A DNA stretch of 40,344 nt from the NCBI GenBank assembly GCA_022563315.1, contig JADFNO010000012.1:1-40344 (forward strand), in the 5' to 3' direction. This DNA is from Planctomycetota bacterium (lineage in GTDB: Bacteria; Planctomycetota; Phycisphaerae; Phycisphaerales; SM1A02). How positions within the stretch are numbered: the first letter of the stretch is position 1; every line of letters begins with the position of its first letter. Below are positions 32,779-40,344 of this stretch, in pieces. A program made the translations under genes and the position numbers. Below the pieces are notes generated by a model. That model was not told where the DNA came from. It did no database searches and saw only the letters and a list, made by a program, of their open reading frames with translations.

Positions 32779-34548
32779 ATGATGATGCTTGGGCGGGTTG
32801 TTCCCTTCTTCTTGACGGCCGCAATCCTGACGGGGCCGGCGTCGGCACAGTTCGGCGACGTCCTGGTCGGCACCCAGTGGGTCTTTGATACGGATGCCGT
32901 CCACCCCGGAGGCGCCGTCCATGCGGCCCTGCAGGTCAGGCTCGACAGGGAATACCACGTCAATTCCAACAAGCCGGATGAAGATTTTCTGATCCCGACC
33001 GTTCTCACCGTCACGCCCCCGGAAGGGTTTACGGTCAGCAAGATCGTGTACCCCGAGGCGCTGATGATCACTCCCGGGTTTTCGGATGTCCCCATGTCGG
33101 TCTTCGAGCGGGAGTTCGTGATCGGGGTGGTCCTTGAAGTCGGCCCTGATGTTGCCCCCGGCACCTATTCGATCACTAGCAAACTGGCCTACCAAGCGTG
33201 TAACGACAAGTTCTGTCTTGCGCCCGCGACCAAGAGCGTCGACAGCACGCTGAAGGTCGTACCGGCGTCGGAGCCGATCGGGCGCGTTGATAATCCACTG
33301 TTTGATCGAATTGATTTTGGAGGCGGCGAAGAACCGGTTGTCGCGCCAACACCTGATCCTGAAACTCATGTCACGCTCACCCCCAATGAAGACCTGGACA
33401 TCCTCGACGAACTTGAGGACTTTGACATCCTTGGAACCGCAGGCGGGTATCTGAACGTCGAAGACTTCCTTCAGTTCGTTGACGATGCTGAATCGGGGAC
33501 CACTCAAGCGGGATGGTTTGACGACAAGGGTCCGCTGGTCATCGTACTGGCGGTGATCCTGGGCGGGATCCTGCTGAATCTGACGCCGTGTGTTTTGCCC
33601 CTGATTCCCATCAACCTCGCCATCATCGGCGCGGGCGCTCAGGCCGGCTCACGAACGCGCGGGTTCGCCCTGGGCGGGACGTACGGCCTCGCCATGGCCG
33701 CGGTCTACGGCACACTAGGGCTGATCGTCATCCTGACCGCAAGCACGTTCGGGGCCATCAACTCCACGATCTGGTTCAACGTCGGCATCACCATTCTTTT
33801 CATCGTCCTGGGCTTGGCCATGTTGGATGTCTTGGCCATCGATTTCTCGAAGCTACAAGGCAAGCTGGACCTTGCCGGCAAGGGTAAACGAGGCACCTTC
33901 GCACTGGCGTTCGGCATGGGCGGCATCTCGGCGCTCCTGGCCGGAGCGTGTGTCGCGCCGGTCGTAATCCAGGTGATCGTCTACTCCGCTGATCAATACG
34001 ACAAGGGCACCCAGATCGCCCTGGCGTTGCCGTTCTTCCTCGGTCTGGGCATGGCGTTGCCCTGGCCGTTTGCGGGCGGGGGTCTGTCGTTCCTGCCCAA
34101 GCCCGGCCCCTGGATGGTTCGCGTCAAGCAGGCGATGGGGGTACTCATCCTGGCGTTCGCCGGCTACTACGGCTACCTCGCCTGGGGAATCTACGACAGC
34201 ACCAATGTTGACAGTGCTGAGGTGATGGCGTCCGTCGAGGCCAGTCTTGCCGAGGAAGGTTGGACCGCCTCTGCGTATCAAGGTTTGGCACAAGCCAAGG
34301 CCCAAGACAAGCTCGTCTTCATCGACATGTGGGCGCAGTGGTGCAAGGCGTGCAAGACAATGAACGCAACGACGCTCAAGGATGAACAAGTTGTCGCGCG
34401 GCTCGCCGACTATGTGAAGATCAAGTACGAGGCCCCAATACTCAACGAGCCGCCCGCAAGAGATGTCCTCAAGCTCTTCGGCGGGATCGGGCTGCCCCAC
34501 TATGCGATCCTGCGGCCGAAGGCCGAAGCAATCGCCGCCAACTTTTGA
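32779..34548 (+). CDS. dsbD: Thiol:disulfide interchange protein, DsbD family
   Basis: A 589-residue transmembrane electron carrier that moves reducing power from cytoplasmic thioredoxin to the periplasm. The ATG at 32779 starts a signal peptide (MMMLGRVVPFFLTAAILTGPASA). The alpha domain carries the redox pair C141/C146 (ACNDKFCLAP). The membrane beta domain has C271 (LTPCVLPLIPI) and C391 (GACVAPVVI). The C-terminal thioredoxin-like gamma domain has WCKAC (C522, C525). All three Cys pairs are present, so it should be functional. An acidic linker (DLDILDELEDFDILG) separates alpha and beta. Divergent from fliM. A small hairpin (34545-34564) overlaps its stop. Confidence 0.92.
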   Translation: MMMLGRVVPFFLTAAILTGPASAQFGDVLVGTQWVFDTDAVHPGGAVHAALQVRLDREYHVNSNKPDEDFLIPTVLTVTPPEGFTVSKIVYPEALMITPGFSDVPMSVFEREFVIGVVLEVGPDVAPGTYSITSKLAYQACNDKFCLAPATKSVDSTLKVVPASEPIGRVDNPLFDRIDFGGGEEPVVAPTPDPETHVTLTPNEDLDILDELEDFDILGTAGGYLNVEDFLQFVDDAESGTTQAGWFDDKGPLVIVLAVILGGILLNLTPCVLPLIPINLAIIGAGAQAGSRTRGFALGGTYGLAMAAVYGTLGLIVILTASTFGAINSTIWFNVGITILFIVLGLAMLDVLAIDFSKLQGKLDLAGKGKRGTFALAFGMGGISALLAGACVAPVVIQVIVYSADQYDKGTQIALALPFFLGLGMALPWPFAGGGLSFLPKPGPWMVRVKQAMGVLILAFAGYYGYLAWGIYDSTNVDSAEVMASVEASLAEEGWTASAYQGLAQAKAQDKLVFIDMWAQWCKACKTMNATTLKDEQVVARLADYVKIKYEAPILNEPPARDVLKLFGGIGLPHYAILRPKAEAIAANF

Positions 34549-34598
34549 TCCCTGTATGGATCAATGCACGGGACCGGGATTGGCCGATGCATTGACTC

Positions 34599-34806
34599 AT
34601 CAGACCACACGGCAGCGCAGCGGAGTTGGAGCGACGGTGTTGACGGGCGATCGAGTCGCTGAGCAAGGGCTTCTCGACGACCGAGGTCGCTGATCGGGTT
34701 GGCGCCGATCCCAGCCGTGTCGGTCGATGGCGGCAGGCCCACCGACGGACGGGAGACCATGGTCTGAACGCCAAGCCGCATCCGGGGCGCCCTTCGGGCC
34801 TACCGT
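34599..34806 (+). pseudogene. IS630-like transposase relic (helix-turn-helix part)
   Basis: The frame reads RPHGSAAELERR, an in-frame TGA (34641-34643), RAIESLSKGFSTTEVADRVG, then ADPSRVGRWRQAHRRTGDHG and LNAKPHPGRPSGLP. This is the winged helix-turn-helix start of IS630-type transposases (EVAxxVGxxxSxVxRWR, AKPHPGRP). Similarity ends near 34806. No DDE catalytic domain and no terminal inverted repeats were found, so it is a dead fragment. Confidence 0.75.
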
Positions 34807-34911
34807 TTACGGTGCCGTCACGCCCAGCTGCACGATCTCGAATGAACCATCTTCCAGCGCGATGACAGCGTACCCCTCGTCCGTTTCGTAGTTGCGTAGT
34901 CTGCTGTGCAT
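34807..34911 (-). CDS. Possible small ORF or fragment
   Basis: A 34-codon frame, MHSRLRNYETDEG continuing to LEDGSFEIVQLGVTAP, that reads like real protein in a gap otherwise lacking genes. It has no ribosome binding site and the frame is open for some codons upstream, so it may be the C-terminal scrap of a lost gene. It is convergent with the transposase relic and its stop abuts the relic's end. Function unknown. Confidence 0.25.
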   Translation of the reverse strand: MHSRLRNYETDEGYAVIALEDGSFEIVQLGVTAP

Positions 34912-35078
34912 CGTCGTAGGCCGGCCACTGGTTTGGCACGTTGGAACGGAAGAATCCTTGATCCGGCCGGTGCCACAAAAGAGCGAGCGGCCGACGGTGT
35001 GTGTGCCGCTGGGGTTTGGATTTCACAGTCGGGTCGAGGCGGTGCCAGCGAGGTGTCGTCGCGCGGCGGCGAGGTCGA
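34912..35078. other. Remainder of the gap before the DUF1573-ankyrin gene
   Basis: No coding sequence or clear signal recognised here. Together with the relic and the fragment before it, this makes up the 529-nt gap after the dsbD-like gene. Confidence 0.4.
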
Positions 35079-36692
35079 TCAGGAATCGGAGTCGTCAGCC
35101 GCCTTTTCGCTCGATGGGGGCTGAGCCTCGAGCATCTTGATGATCTCAACCGATGGGGCGTCGCTGCGCTTCTGGCGAGCCAGGTCGAGTGAGGTCTGCC
35201 CCTGCTTATTGGTAGCGGTGACGTCCGCGCCCGCGTCGAGCAGCACCTTGACCGTAGCCGGCGCTCCGTACCGTGCGGCCCACATCAGCGGAGTCATTCC
35301 GGTATTGTCCACCTGATTGACGTCTGCGTTCCCTGCGACCAGAGCGGCAACGATCTCGGGATTACTGAATGGTCCAGCCGCCCAGCTCAAAGGCGTTCCG
35401 CCGATCATTGTACCACGCGTGTTGACGTCAGCTCCCTTGGCGATGAGGGCTCGCACCACCTCGACGGAACTGTCGCGCGTCTGCACAGCCGCCAGAAGCG
35501 GCATGCGCCCCTTCTGATCGCGCGCTTCGATCTTCGCGCCTGCTTCAAGCAGCATACGAACGACCTCAGCCTGCTTGGCGCGAGCTGCGATTCCGAGCAA
35601 CGTAGCGCCGTCTTGATCCGCTTGCTCAAGGTTCTTGCCGTCCTTGATGGCCTGGCCGATGGTCGCAACGTCGCCGCTCCTCGCGGCTGCCGCCAATGGG
35701 CTATCAACCGTCGCCGCGGATGGTCGGGCCGTCGCGATGCGTGAAGTGTTGCCCGGAGTGGTGCGCGCCCGCACAAGCGTCACGCTTACCTTGTTCGCTT
35801 GCGGATGATCGATCGTGAAGTCGATCTTGCGGGCCCGCGACTGCGCTTGCAAGTCGTCCAAGGGCAGGTACAGCACGTGCTCGGTACGAGCCTCGTCATC
35901 AAACGCCTCGATCCACGGCGGATTCATGCTCAGAACTCTAAACGGCTGGTCATCCAGGGATCGGATCACCACGCGGCCGTCGGTCGTCTGCCGCAGGTCG
36001 ATCTTGCTCGGCTCGACCTCAACGTAGGCGACGACGTCCACGAACACCGGCACGCGCAACACCGGCTGACCCTCGACGATGAAGTCCACGCGCTTGGATT
36101 GGCGGCGCCCGCCGATCAGCCCGGCCTTCATTTGAACCTGGACCTCAACGGACTCGCCCGGCTGGAGTTCCCTGTTCTTGGGGCAGTTGGTCGTCGTGCA
36201 CCCACAGTTGGCTTTGCAGTTGATGATCCGCATCGGCCGATCGCCGGTGTTGACCAGCCGGATGATCCCCGTCGCCTGCTGGCCGGTCCCGACGGTCCCC
36301 ATGTCAAGCGAGATCGGCTCGGCGATGACGATCAGCTCGGTCGAATCACCAGACACCGCCGGCTTCGCCAACCGCGTCGGCCTCGTCGTGGCAACCTCGA
36401 GAGTGGTGTCCTGCCGCGCCGCCACCAAATTGGGCTGCACGGTGCGTTTCCGATCGACCAATGAGTCGGTAAGCGTCGCGCGGAACGACGGCGGGGCGCT
36501 CTGGATCTCCGTTTGATCCCCAGTCGCGTTGGACTGGTCGCCCACCGGGGTGGCCGAGGACGAGCCCGTCCCATCACCGGCGGTGTTCGTCGATCCTTCC
36601 GCTCCGCTGTCCGAGCAGCCGGCCAATCCGAGCAGCAACACACAGGACAAGGCCGCGATACTGCGAGTCAAGTTCGTAAGCTTCGTAAGCAT
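35079..36692 (-). CDS. DUF1573-ankyrin lipoprotein
   Basis: A 537-residue protein. The ATG at 36692 has GGGAG upstream and begins a lipoprotein signal (Cys26 in LLLGLAGC). A low-complexity Ser/Thr/Gly region follows, then a DUF1573 domain (about 125-220, LDMGTVGTGQQATGIIRLVNTG, NCGCTTTNC), a second Ig-like region (about 220-310), and five or six ankyrin repeats (about 330-522, DGATLLGIAARAKQAEVVRMLLEAGA, GMTPLMWAARYGAPATVKVLLDAGADV). Ankyrin repeats mediate protein contacts, so this is likely an envelope adaptor. Its DUF1573 resembles those in the BlaI/M56 set, 23 kb away. Function unknown. Confidence 0.88.
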   Translation of the reverse strand: MLTKLTNLTRSIAALSCVLLLGLAGCSDSGAEGSTNTAGDGTGSSSATPVGDQSNATGDQTEIQSAPPSFRATLTDSLVDRKRTVQPNLVAARQDTTLEVATTRPTRLAKPAVSGDSTELIVIAEPISLDMGTVGTGQQATGIIRLVNTGDRPMRIINCKANCGCTTTNCPKNRELQPGESVEVQVQMKAGLIGGRRQSKRVDFIVEGQPVLRVPVFVDVVAYVEVEPSKIDLRQTTDGRVVIRSLDDQPFRVLSMNPPWIEAFDDEARTEHVLYLPLDDLQAQSRARKIDFTIDHPQANKVSVTLVRARTTPGNTSRIATARPSAATVDSPLAAAARSGDVATIGQAIKDGKNLEQADQDGATLLGIAARAKQAEVVRMLLEAGAKIEARDQKGRMPLLAAVQTRDSSVEVVRALIAKGADVNTRGTMIGGTPLSWAAGPFSNPEIVAALVAGNADVNQVDNTGMTPLMWAARYGAPATVKVLLDAGADVTATNKQGQTSLDLARQKRSDAPSVEIIKMLEAQPPSSEKAADDSDS

Positions 36693-36901
36693 GGCATCTC
36701 CCACCGCTTTCTTTGTTCGATCCGCCTTGAATTGATCCAGATCTTCAAATCCATCACCCGCACCAGCCGACCCGGCACGATCCGGATAGGCGTCCCCAGC
36801 TGAGAACGGGCTCCCTCCATGGGAAGCACATTCTAACCAATACATAGCACGTACGGGCATATTCGCCAGAAATCTCTCCCAGGATCCCCCAAATAGGTCT
36901 C

Positions 36902-37369
36902 GTGAAGAGCACAGCAGTGAGTTATCTTCTCTGGATTCTCGGCGGATTTGGGGTTCTAGGACTCCATCGCTTCTACCTGGGGCGCTGGGTGACCGGCCTG
37001 ATTTGGCTCCTGACCGGGGGTCTGCTGGGCATTGGGGCCATAATCGACCTCTTCGTGATCCCTCCCATGGTCCAGGTCGAGAACCTGTCCCGGCAACTGC
37101 TGAGCCAGGCTCAGGGGAAGAAACCACAGATGGACACGGATGGACAGAGAGAGGTGGAAAGAGAGAGTGTCAGGAGTTCGGAGACCCCAATCCTCAGGCC
37201 TCAAGCCTCAAGCCTTCCTTCGCCACAGATGAACACAGATAGAACCGGGAAGCCGGACCTGAGGCTTTGCGAAGGTCCGGGTGGCGGTGAAGAAGGCACG
37301 GGCGTACGGAGCAGCGAGCTCCCGATTCCACCGGCTCTCATTCCCCTCTCCCCCCGGGAGAGGGGTTAG
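36902..37369 (+). CDS. TM2-domain membrane protein with read-through tail
   Basis: The first 75 residues are a TM2 domain: two membrane helices with the family motif GGFGVLGLHRFYLGRWVTGLIWLLTGGLLGIGAIIDLFVIP. The GTG at 36902 is the start. After about residue 73 (SQAQGKKPQ) the frame runs into intergenic repeats: the CCACAGATGGACACGG and CCACAGATGAACACAG elements, CCTCAAG repeats, and a CTCTCC...GGAGAGGGG hairpin. The last 80 residues are therefore unlikely to be an evolved domain. The original stop seems to have been lost to a repeat insertion. Function of TM2 proteins in bacteria is not settled. Divergent from the ankyrin lipoprotein. Confidence 0.75.
   Translation: MKSTAVSYLLWILGGFGVLGLHRFYLGRWVTGLIWLLTGGLLGIGAIIDLFVIPPMVQVENLSRQLLSQAQGKKPQMDTDGQREVERESVRSSETPILRPQASSLPSPQMNTDRTGKPDLRLCEGPGGGEEGTGVRSSELPIPPALIPLSPRERG
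37124..37242. repeat. Dispersed CCACAGATG-type intergenic repeats
   Basis: Two copies of a short element (CCACAGATGGACACGGATGG at 37124-37143 and CCACAGATGAACACAGATAG at 37223-37242) flank a CCTCAAG-rich stretch. The same kind of element is familiar from intergenic regions of planctomycete-like genomes. Here it lies inside the read-through end of the TM2 frame. Confidence 0.7.
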
Positions 37370-37727
37370 GGGTGAGGGTCTGCTCCGCTCTGCTCTGCTC
37401 GCGGTCGCCCCGGTTCACGTGACGGATCCCGATCCCGATGGAATCGGGACGGCTCGCGGGGGTGGCCACGCTCCCGGCTCCTGAACACAGTGCGGGAGCA
37501 TTTCTTTTCGGATGGCTCCACTGCGAAGTGAGGCTCTTGCCATCCTTGGCCTCCCTGTGCAGGTCAATCGGGGCTTGTATCTCACAAATGCCGCTTGGAT
37601 ACAGCCCCCCTGTGATACACTGTTCTCGACCGGCTGCACGGGGGCACCTGTCTTCGGGGCAGTCATCCCGATTGAATCGGGACGACGGGCACCACCGTGC
37701 GGCCACTTTGCCAGGCGGAGGCCAACG
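37370..37727. other. Gene-free stretch before the beta-helix dockerin gene
   Basis: The dockerin frame is open back to 37512, but the extra N-terminal residues look non-coding. The stretch holds a palindrome of the GAATCGGG family at 37426-37450 and another at 37664-37683, and presumably the promoter of the next gene. Confidence 0.5.
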
Positions 37728-39614
37728 ATGGTACATCGTCAGTTATTCAAGAATCGTGCGGTCTGCGCATGCGCGTCGATGATCGCGATGTTCGTGATCT
37801 CAGTCGCAGCTCACGGGGAGGGTGTTCTGTACGTCGATGATGACGCTCCGCAAGGCGGCGACGGAACGACCTGGGGTACGGCGTACCGATTCCTTCAGGA
37901 CGCGTTGGCCGATGCGTCCGGCGGCGGTGTCACAGAGGTCCGTGTCGGGCAAGGCACCTACAAGCCCGACCGCGACGAAGCGAATCCAAGTGGTACCGGC
38001 GACCGTGAGGTCGCATTCCAACTGCTCGACGGTGTCGCGCTCATGGGTAGCTATGCGGGGATCGGTGCGGATGATCCTGATGTTCGCGATTTCGAATTGT
38101 ACGAGACGATTCTCAGCGGTGATCTTGCTGGGGACGATGGGCCGGGATTCGAAGGGAACCTTGAGAATAGCCACAACGTGGTTCGAGTGGCCAACCTTCG
38201 GGTAGGCGCGATCGTCTCGCTCGATGGATTCATAATTAAAGGGGGGAACGCAGCAGACGCCCCGTCACCGATCTGGTCAGGTGGCGCGGTGTATATCCTC
38301 TTTTCGGATTTCGTTTCTCAATTCTCGCTTGCCAATTGTACTTTCATTGACAACGTCGCAAAGCAGGGCGGGGCTGTCTTCGCTTACCGCGGCGTTGGTG
38401 AAATTGCAGATTGCGCATTCGTACACAACGCCGCCACAGAACCTGGCGGTGCCCTCCATCTCTTGAATGGAACGGCTTGCCTGTGGAGTACTCGCTTCGA
38501 GATGAATGAGGCTTTTGAGCAAGGCGGCGGTGTGGCTGTATCTAGTCCTTCGGGTGATACTTGCGTGATAGACTGCCACTTTCTCTACAACACGGCTCAC
38601 TGGGATGGCGGTGGACTTTTCGTTGACTTCTCGGGTGGCAACCGTCTGCTATCGGTCTCGGGCTGTAGCTTCATCGGCAACGCAGCGATTCTAGGACAAG
38701 TTGGGGCAGACGGCGGTGGGCTATTCTCTGATGATGTACGTGTGGAGTTGTCAGACACGCTCTTCCTTGAGAACTTTTCTGCTGTGCACGCGGGAGGAGC
38801 GATGATCGATTCGGACGTTGAATCGCTCATCGTCAACTGCACTTTCCTAGGTAACACGGCAGGTTACGATGGCGGTGGACTCCAACTCTTGGGAGGCAGC
38901 CCAAAGACAATCGTAAATAGTCTGTTCCTCGGGAACGTCGCCTTTCGTGACGGTGGTGGGATTTTCAATCCGGTCTCGGGGGGCGGTGACGCTGGCCGCC
39001 GGTTCGCCAATTGCACGGTCGCAGGCAACACGGCGGGTGGGGTGGGAGGAGGAATCCTCGCGGGCGATACGGACAACGTGATTGAGAATTGCGTTGTTTG
39101 GGGCAACTCGGATATCAACGGACAAGGACAGGAATCCCAAGTTACTTTCTCCAATTGGCCATTTCCGGTCAACTACTCATGTATCCAAGGCTGGAACGGA
39201 ACTTACGACGGCGTTGGCAGTCACGGGAATGATCCGCTCTTCATCGATCCTGACAACGGCGACTATCGCCTTTCATCTGGCTCGCCGTGTATTGATGCGG
39301 CGGACAACAGCGCCGTGCCGAAGGGTATCGATACCGATCTCGACGGCAATCTGCGGTTTGTTGACGATCCAGACACCAAGGACACCGGCTTCGGCGATCC
39401 GCCGATCGTCGATATGGGCGCATACGAGTTCCAAGTTGTATCGTCCTGCCCCTGGGACCTCGACGACGACGGCGACGTTGGCGTGAAGGATTTGCTCATC
39501 TTGCTGGGCGCCTGGGGACCGTGCAAAGGCTGCCCCGCGGACTTCGACGACAGCGGCGACGTTGGCGTTAAGGATCTGCTCATCTTGCTGGGCAACTGGG
39601 GGCCGTGTCCTTGA
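37728..39614 (+). CDS. Secreted right-handed beta-helix protein with C-terminal GC-type dockerins
   Basis: A 628-residue exported protein. The ATG at 37728 has GGAG upstream and is followed by a signal peptide (CACASMIAMFVISVAAHG). VLYVDDDAP...GTTWGTAYRFLQDALADA is the usual start of planctomycete parallel beta-helix proteins. The body has repeated GGA/GGG-x-N turns (NCTFIDNVAKQGGAVF, CSFIGNAAILG, NCTVAGNTAGGVGGGI), the polymorphic-outer-membrane-protein-like pattern, then SPCIDAADNSAVP...DMGAYEF, a typical end of such domains. Two dockerin motifs close it (DLDDDGDVGVKDLLILLGAWGPC, DFDDSGDVGVKDLLILLGNWGPCP). It probably binds or cleaves polysaccharide at the surface, but no catalytic residues can be named. 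Confidence 0.88.
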   Translation: MVHRQLFKNRAVCACASMIAMFVISVAAHGEGVLYVDDDAPQGGDGTTWGTAYRFLQDALADASGGGVTEVRVGQGTYKPDRDEANPSGTGDREVAFQLLDGVALMGSYAGIGADDPDVRDFELYETILSGDLAGDDGPGFEGNLENSHNVVRVANLRVGAIVSLDGFIIKGGNAADAPSPIWSGGAVYILFSDFVSQFSLANCTFIDNVAKQGGAVFAYRGVGEIADCAFVHNAATEPGGALHLLNGTACLWSTRFEMNEAFEQGGGVAVSSPSGDTCVIDCHFLYNTAHWDGGGLFVDFSGGNRLLSVSGCSFIGNAAILGQVGADGGGLFSDDVRVELSDTLFLENFSAVHAGGAMIDSDVESLIVNCTFLGNTAGYDGGGLQLLGGSPKTIVNSLFLGNVAFRDGGGIFNPVSGGGDAGRRFANCTVAGNTAGGVGGGILAGDTDNVIENCVVWGNSDINGQGQESQVTFSNWPFPVNYSCIQGWNGTYDGVGSHGNDPLFIDPDNGDYRLSSGSPCIDAADNSAVPKGIDTDLDGNLRFVDDPDTKDTGFGDPPIVDMGAYEFQVVSSCPWDLDDDGDVGVKDLLILLGAWGPCKGCPADFDDSGDVGVKDLLILLGNWGPCP

Positions 39615-39757
39615 AGAAGGCACAGGGCATTGGGCACTAGGCATTAGGGAAGAGCTCAAGCGCAGGGTTTCGCCGGCGGGCTTGACCCGCCGTGGCGACC
39701 GGAGCAATGTGCTGTGTCTATAAAGATGGCCCCGATCCCGATGGAATCGGGACAAGT

Positions 39758-39806
39758 GGAATCGGGAGCTCCGCTACGCTTCGACATCAGGAAGAAGGCA
39801 TCGAGG
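39758..39806 (+). repeat. Dispersed 49-bp repeat after dockerin gene, copy 2
   Basis: Matches 3941-3989 at 47 of 49 positions and likewise lies just downstream of a gene ending in two dockerin motifs. An additional GAATCGGGA palindrome sits directly before it. Confidence 0.85.
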
Positions 39807-39817
39807 GGGAGAAGAGG

Positions 39818-39869
39818 GCATTAGGCATTAGGCATTAGTAGGCACTAGGCACTAGGCACTAGGCATTAG
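39818..39869. repeat. Heptamer minisatellite (AGGCATT/AGGCACT)
   Basis: Seven or so 7-bp units of AGGCATT and AGGCACT, broken once by AGT. A smaller run of the same units lies at 39625-39649. Repeats with period 7 are typical of slippage-prone intergenic DNA. Confidence 0.9.
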
Positions 39870-40014
39870 GGGCATCAGGAGTGAGCCGGGGCCGCCGCGG
39901 CGGGCGCGCCGTAATGATCGCACCGCAACTGATCGCGCCCGAGTGAGCGAAGGATGCCGGCTACCAGTGTGGCTCCAGGCGATCGTTTCGAACAGCAAAG
40001 TAGGCAATGTGGGG

Positions 40015-40344
40015 TCAGGTTGTCAGCGCAGTCCCGCACTCGGGGCAATGGCCGTGCGGTGTACCGCGCAGATCGTACCCGCAGATGACGCAGCAGCCTT
40101 GTCGCGAACGCAACGCGCGCCGACCGGCAACGATGAGCATCAATAGCACAAGCCAGATGAGCGAATAAAATGCCGTGTCCACGAGGAACCCGCTCCAGAT
40201 TATTGCCAATGGCAGCATGCGCACCGTCGTGCCCGGGCTTGGTGTTGACATTGCGCTGGGATTGAGCACCAGTCCGTGCATGATCGTCGGAGTCTTCGTC
40301 GGCAGTTGGATAGGATCGTCGTATGACAGGCCGCTCCACATTGC
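40015..40344 (-). CDS. Membrane protein with C-terminal zinc ribbon (5' end outside window)
   Basis: The visible 110 codons hold one strong membrane helix (AFYSLIWLVLLMLIVAG), preceded by a hydrophobic PLAIIWSGFLVD stretch, and end in CCVICGYDLRGTPHGHCPECG. This zinc ribbon closes many small membrane proteins of Phycisphaerae. The frame is open to the window edge; an internal ATG at 40341 exists but the protein probably starts further right. The family's function is unknown. Confidence 0.75.
   Translation of the reverse strand, partial: AMWSGLSYDDPIQLPTKTPTIMHGLVLNPSAMSTPSPGTTVRMLPLAIIWSGFLVDTAFYSLIWLVLLMLIVAGRRALRSRQGCCVICGYDLRGTPHGHCPECGTALTT

Larger units (their letters stand above)
39615..40014. 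other. Repeat-rich gene-free stretch after the dockerin gene
   Basis: No gene. It contains a short heptamer run (39625-39649), a CCCGATGGAATCGGG palindrome near 39735, the 49-bp repeat shared with 3941-3989, and a longer heptamer minisatellite (39818-39869). The leftward zinc-ribbon gene ends at 40015. Confidence 0.7.

Noticed and set aside
34545-34564. Perfect 7-bp hairpin overlapping the dsbD-like stop
   Set aside because: No T-run follows, so I do not call it a terminator.

Overview
The window looks like a chromosomal stretch from a planctomycete, most likely a Phycisphaerae-type lineage. The grounds are three secreted proteins with paired 'GC-type' dockerin motifs (DxDxxGDVGVKDLLxLLGAWGPCP), a membrane protein ending in the CxxCGYDLRG...CPECG zinc ribbon, several DUF1573 proteins with the CGCTT signature, and a high-GC sequence with many intergenic minisatellites. 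No rRNA, tRNA, CRISPR array or integrase was seen.

Layout. 1-6652: secreted proteins. These are a beta-propeller protein cut by the left edge, a dockerin adhesin-like protein, two tandem paralogous secreted proteins ending in a clear terminator, and an opposing protein whose dockerin repeats sit at its N-terminus. 6844-10660: a hypothetical helical protein, then an AIPR-family abortive-infection protein and a DNA methyltransferase, which form an accessory region. 10759-13686: a BlaI repressor, an M56 sensor peptidase fused to DUF1573, and a DUF1573 + NTF2-like protein, behind a promoter with a perfect 16-bp palindrome. 13764-16458: oligopeptidase B and a GNAT acetyltransferase. 16676-17772: an FRG-domain protein and a YgiT-type zinc-finger protein forming a toxin-antitoxin-like pair directly downstream of isocitrate dehydrogenase (icd, 17808-19196). 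19368-30912: a long leftward block, nusA-infB-rbfA-HhH protein-TPR lipoprotein-yebC-SRPBCC-acyP-lipoprotein, leading into icd. 31565-34548: divergent fliM and dsbD-like genes. 34549-36692: an IS630-like relic and a DUF1573-ankyrin lipoprotein. 36902-40344: a TM2 protein, a beta-helix dockerin protein, a repeat-rich gap and a zinc-ribbon membrane protein cut by the right edge.

The most interesting result is that the 3' end of icd occurs three times on the same strand. The intact gene ends at 17808. A second copy of the last 18 codons plus stop lies at 9561-9618, 33 nt before the AIPR gene. A decayed third copy lies at 16597-16660, right after the FRG/YgiT pair. The 9561 copy differs from icd at eight positions, all synonymous third positions, so it comes from a once-functional icd of another lineage and not from local decay. 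The FRG gene starts 35 nt after the real icd stop and the AIPR gene 33 nt after the relic stop. This suggests that the icd 3' end is a recurrent docking site for defence-type cargo that may be read from the icd transcript. The link is an inference; the tails themselves are visible in the sequence.

The rest is mostly household function. The nusA operon makes transcription and translation factors, and the BlaI/M56/DUF1573 set looks like a self-regulated envelope-sensing circuit. The dockerin and secreted proteins appear to have spread by recombination, leaving direct repeats, copied gene ends and dispersed palindromes.
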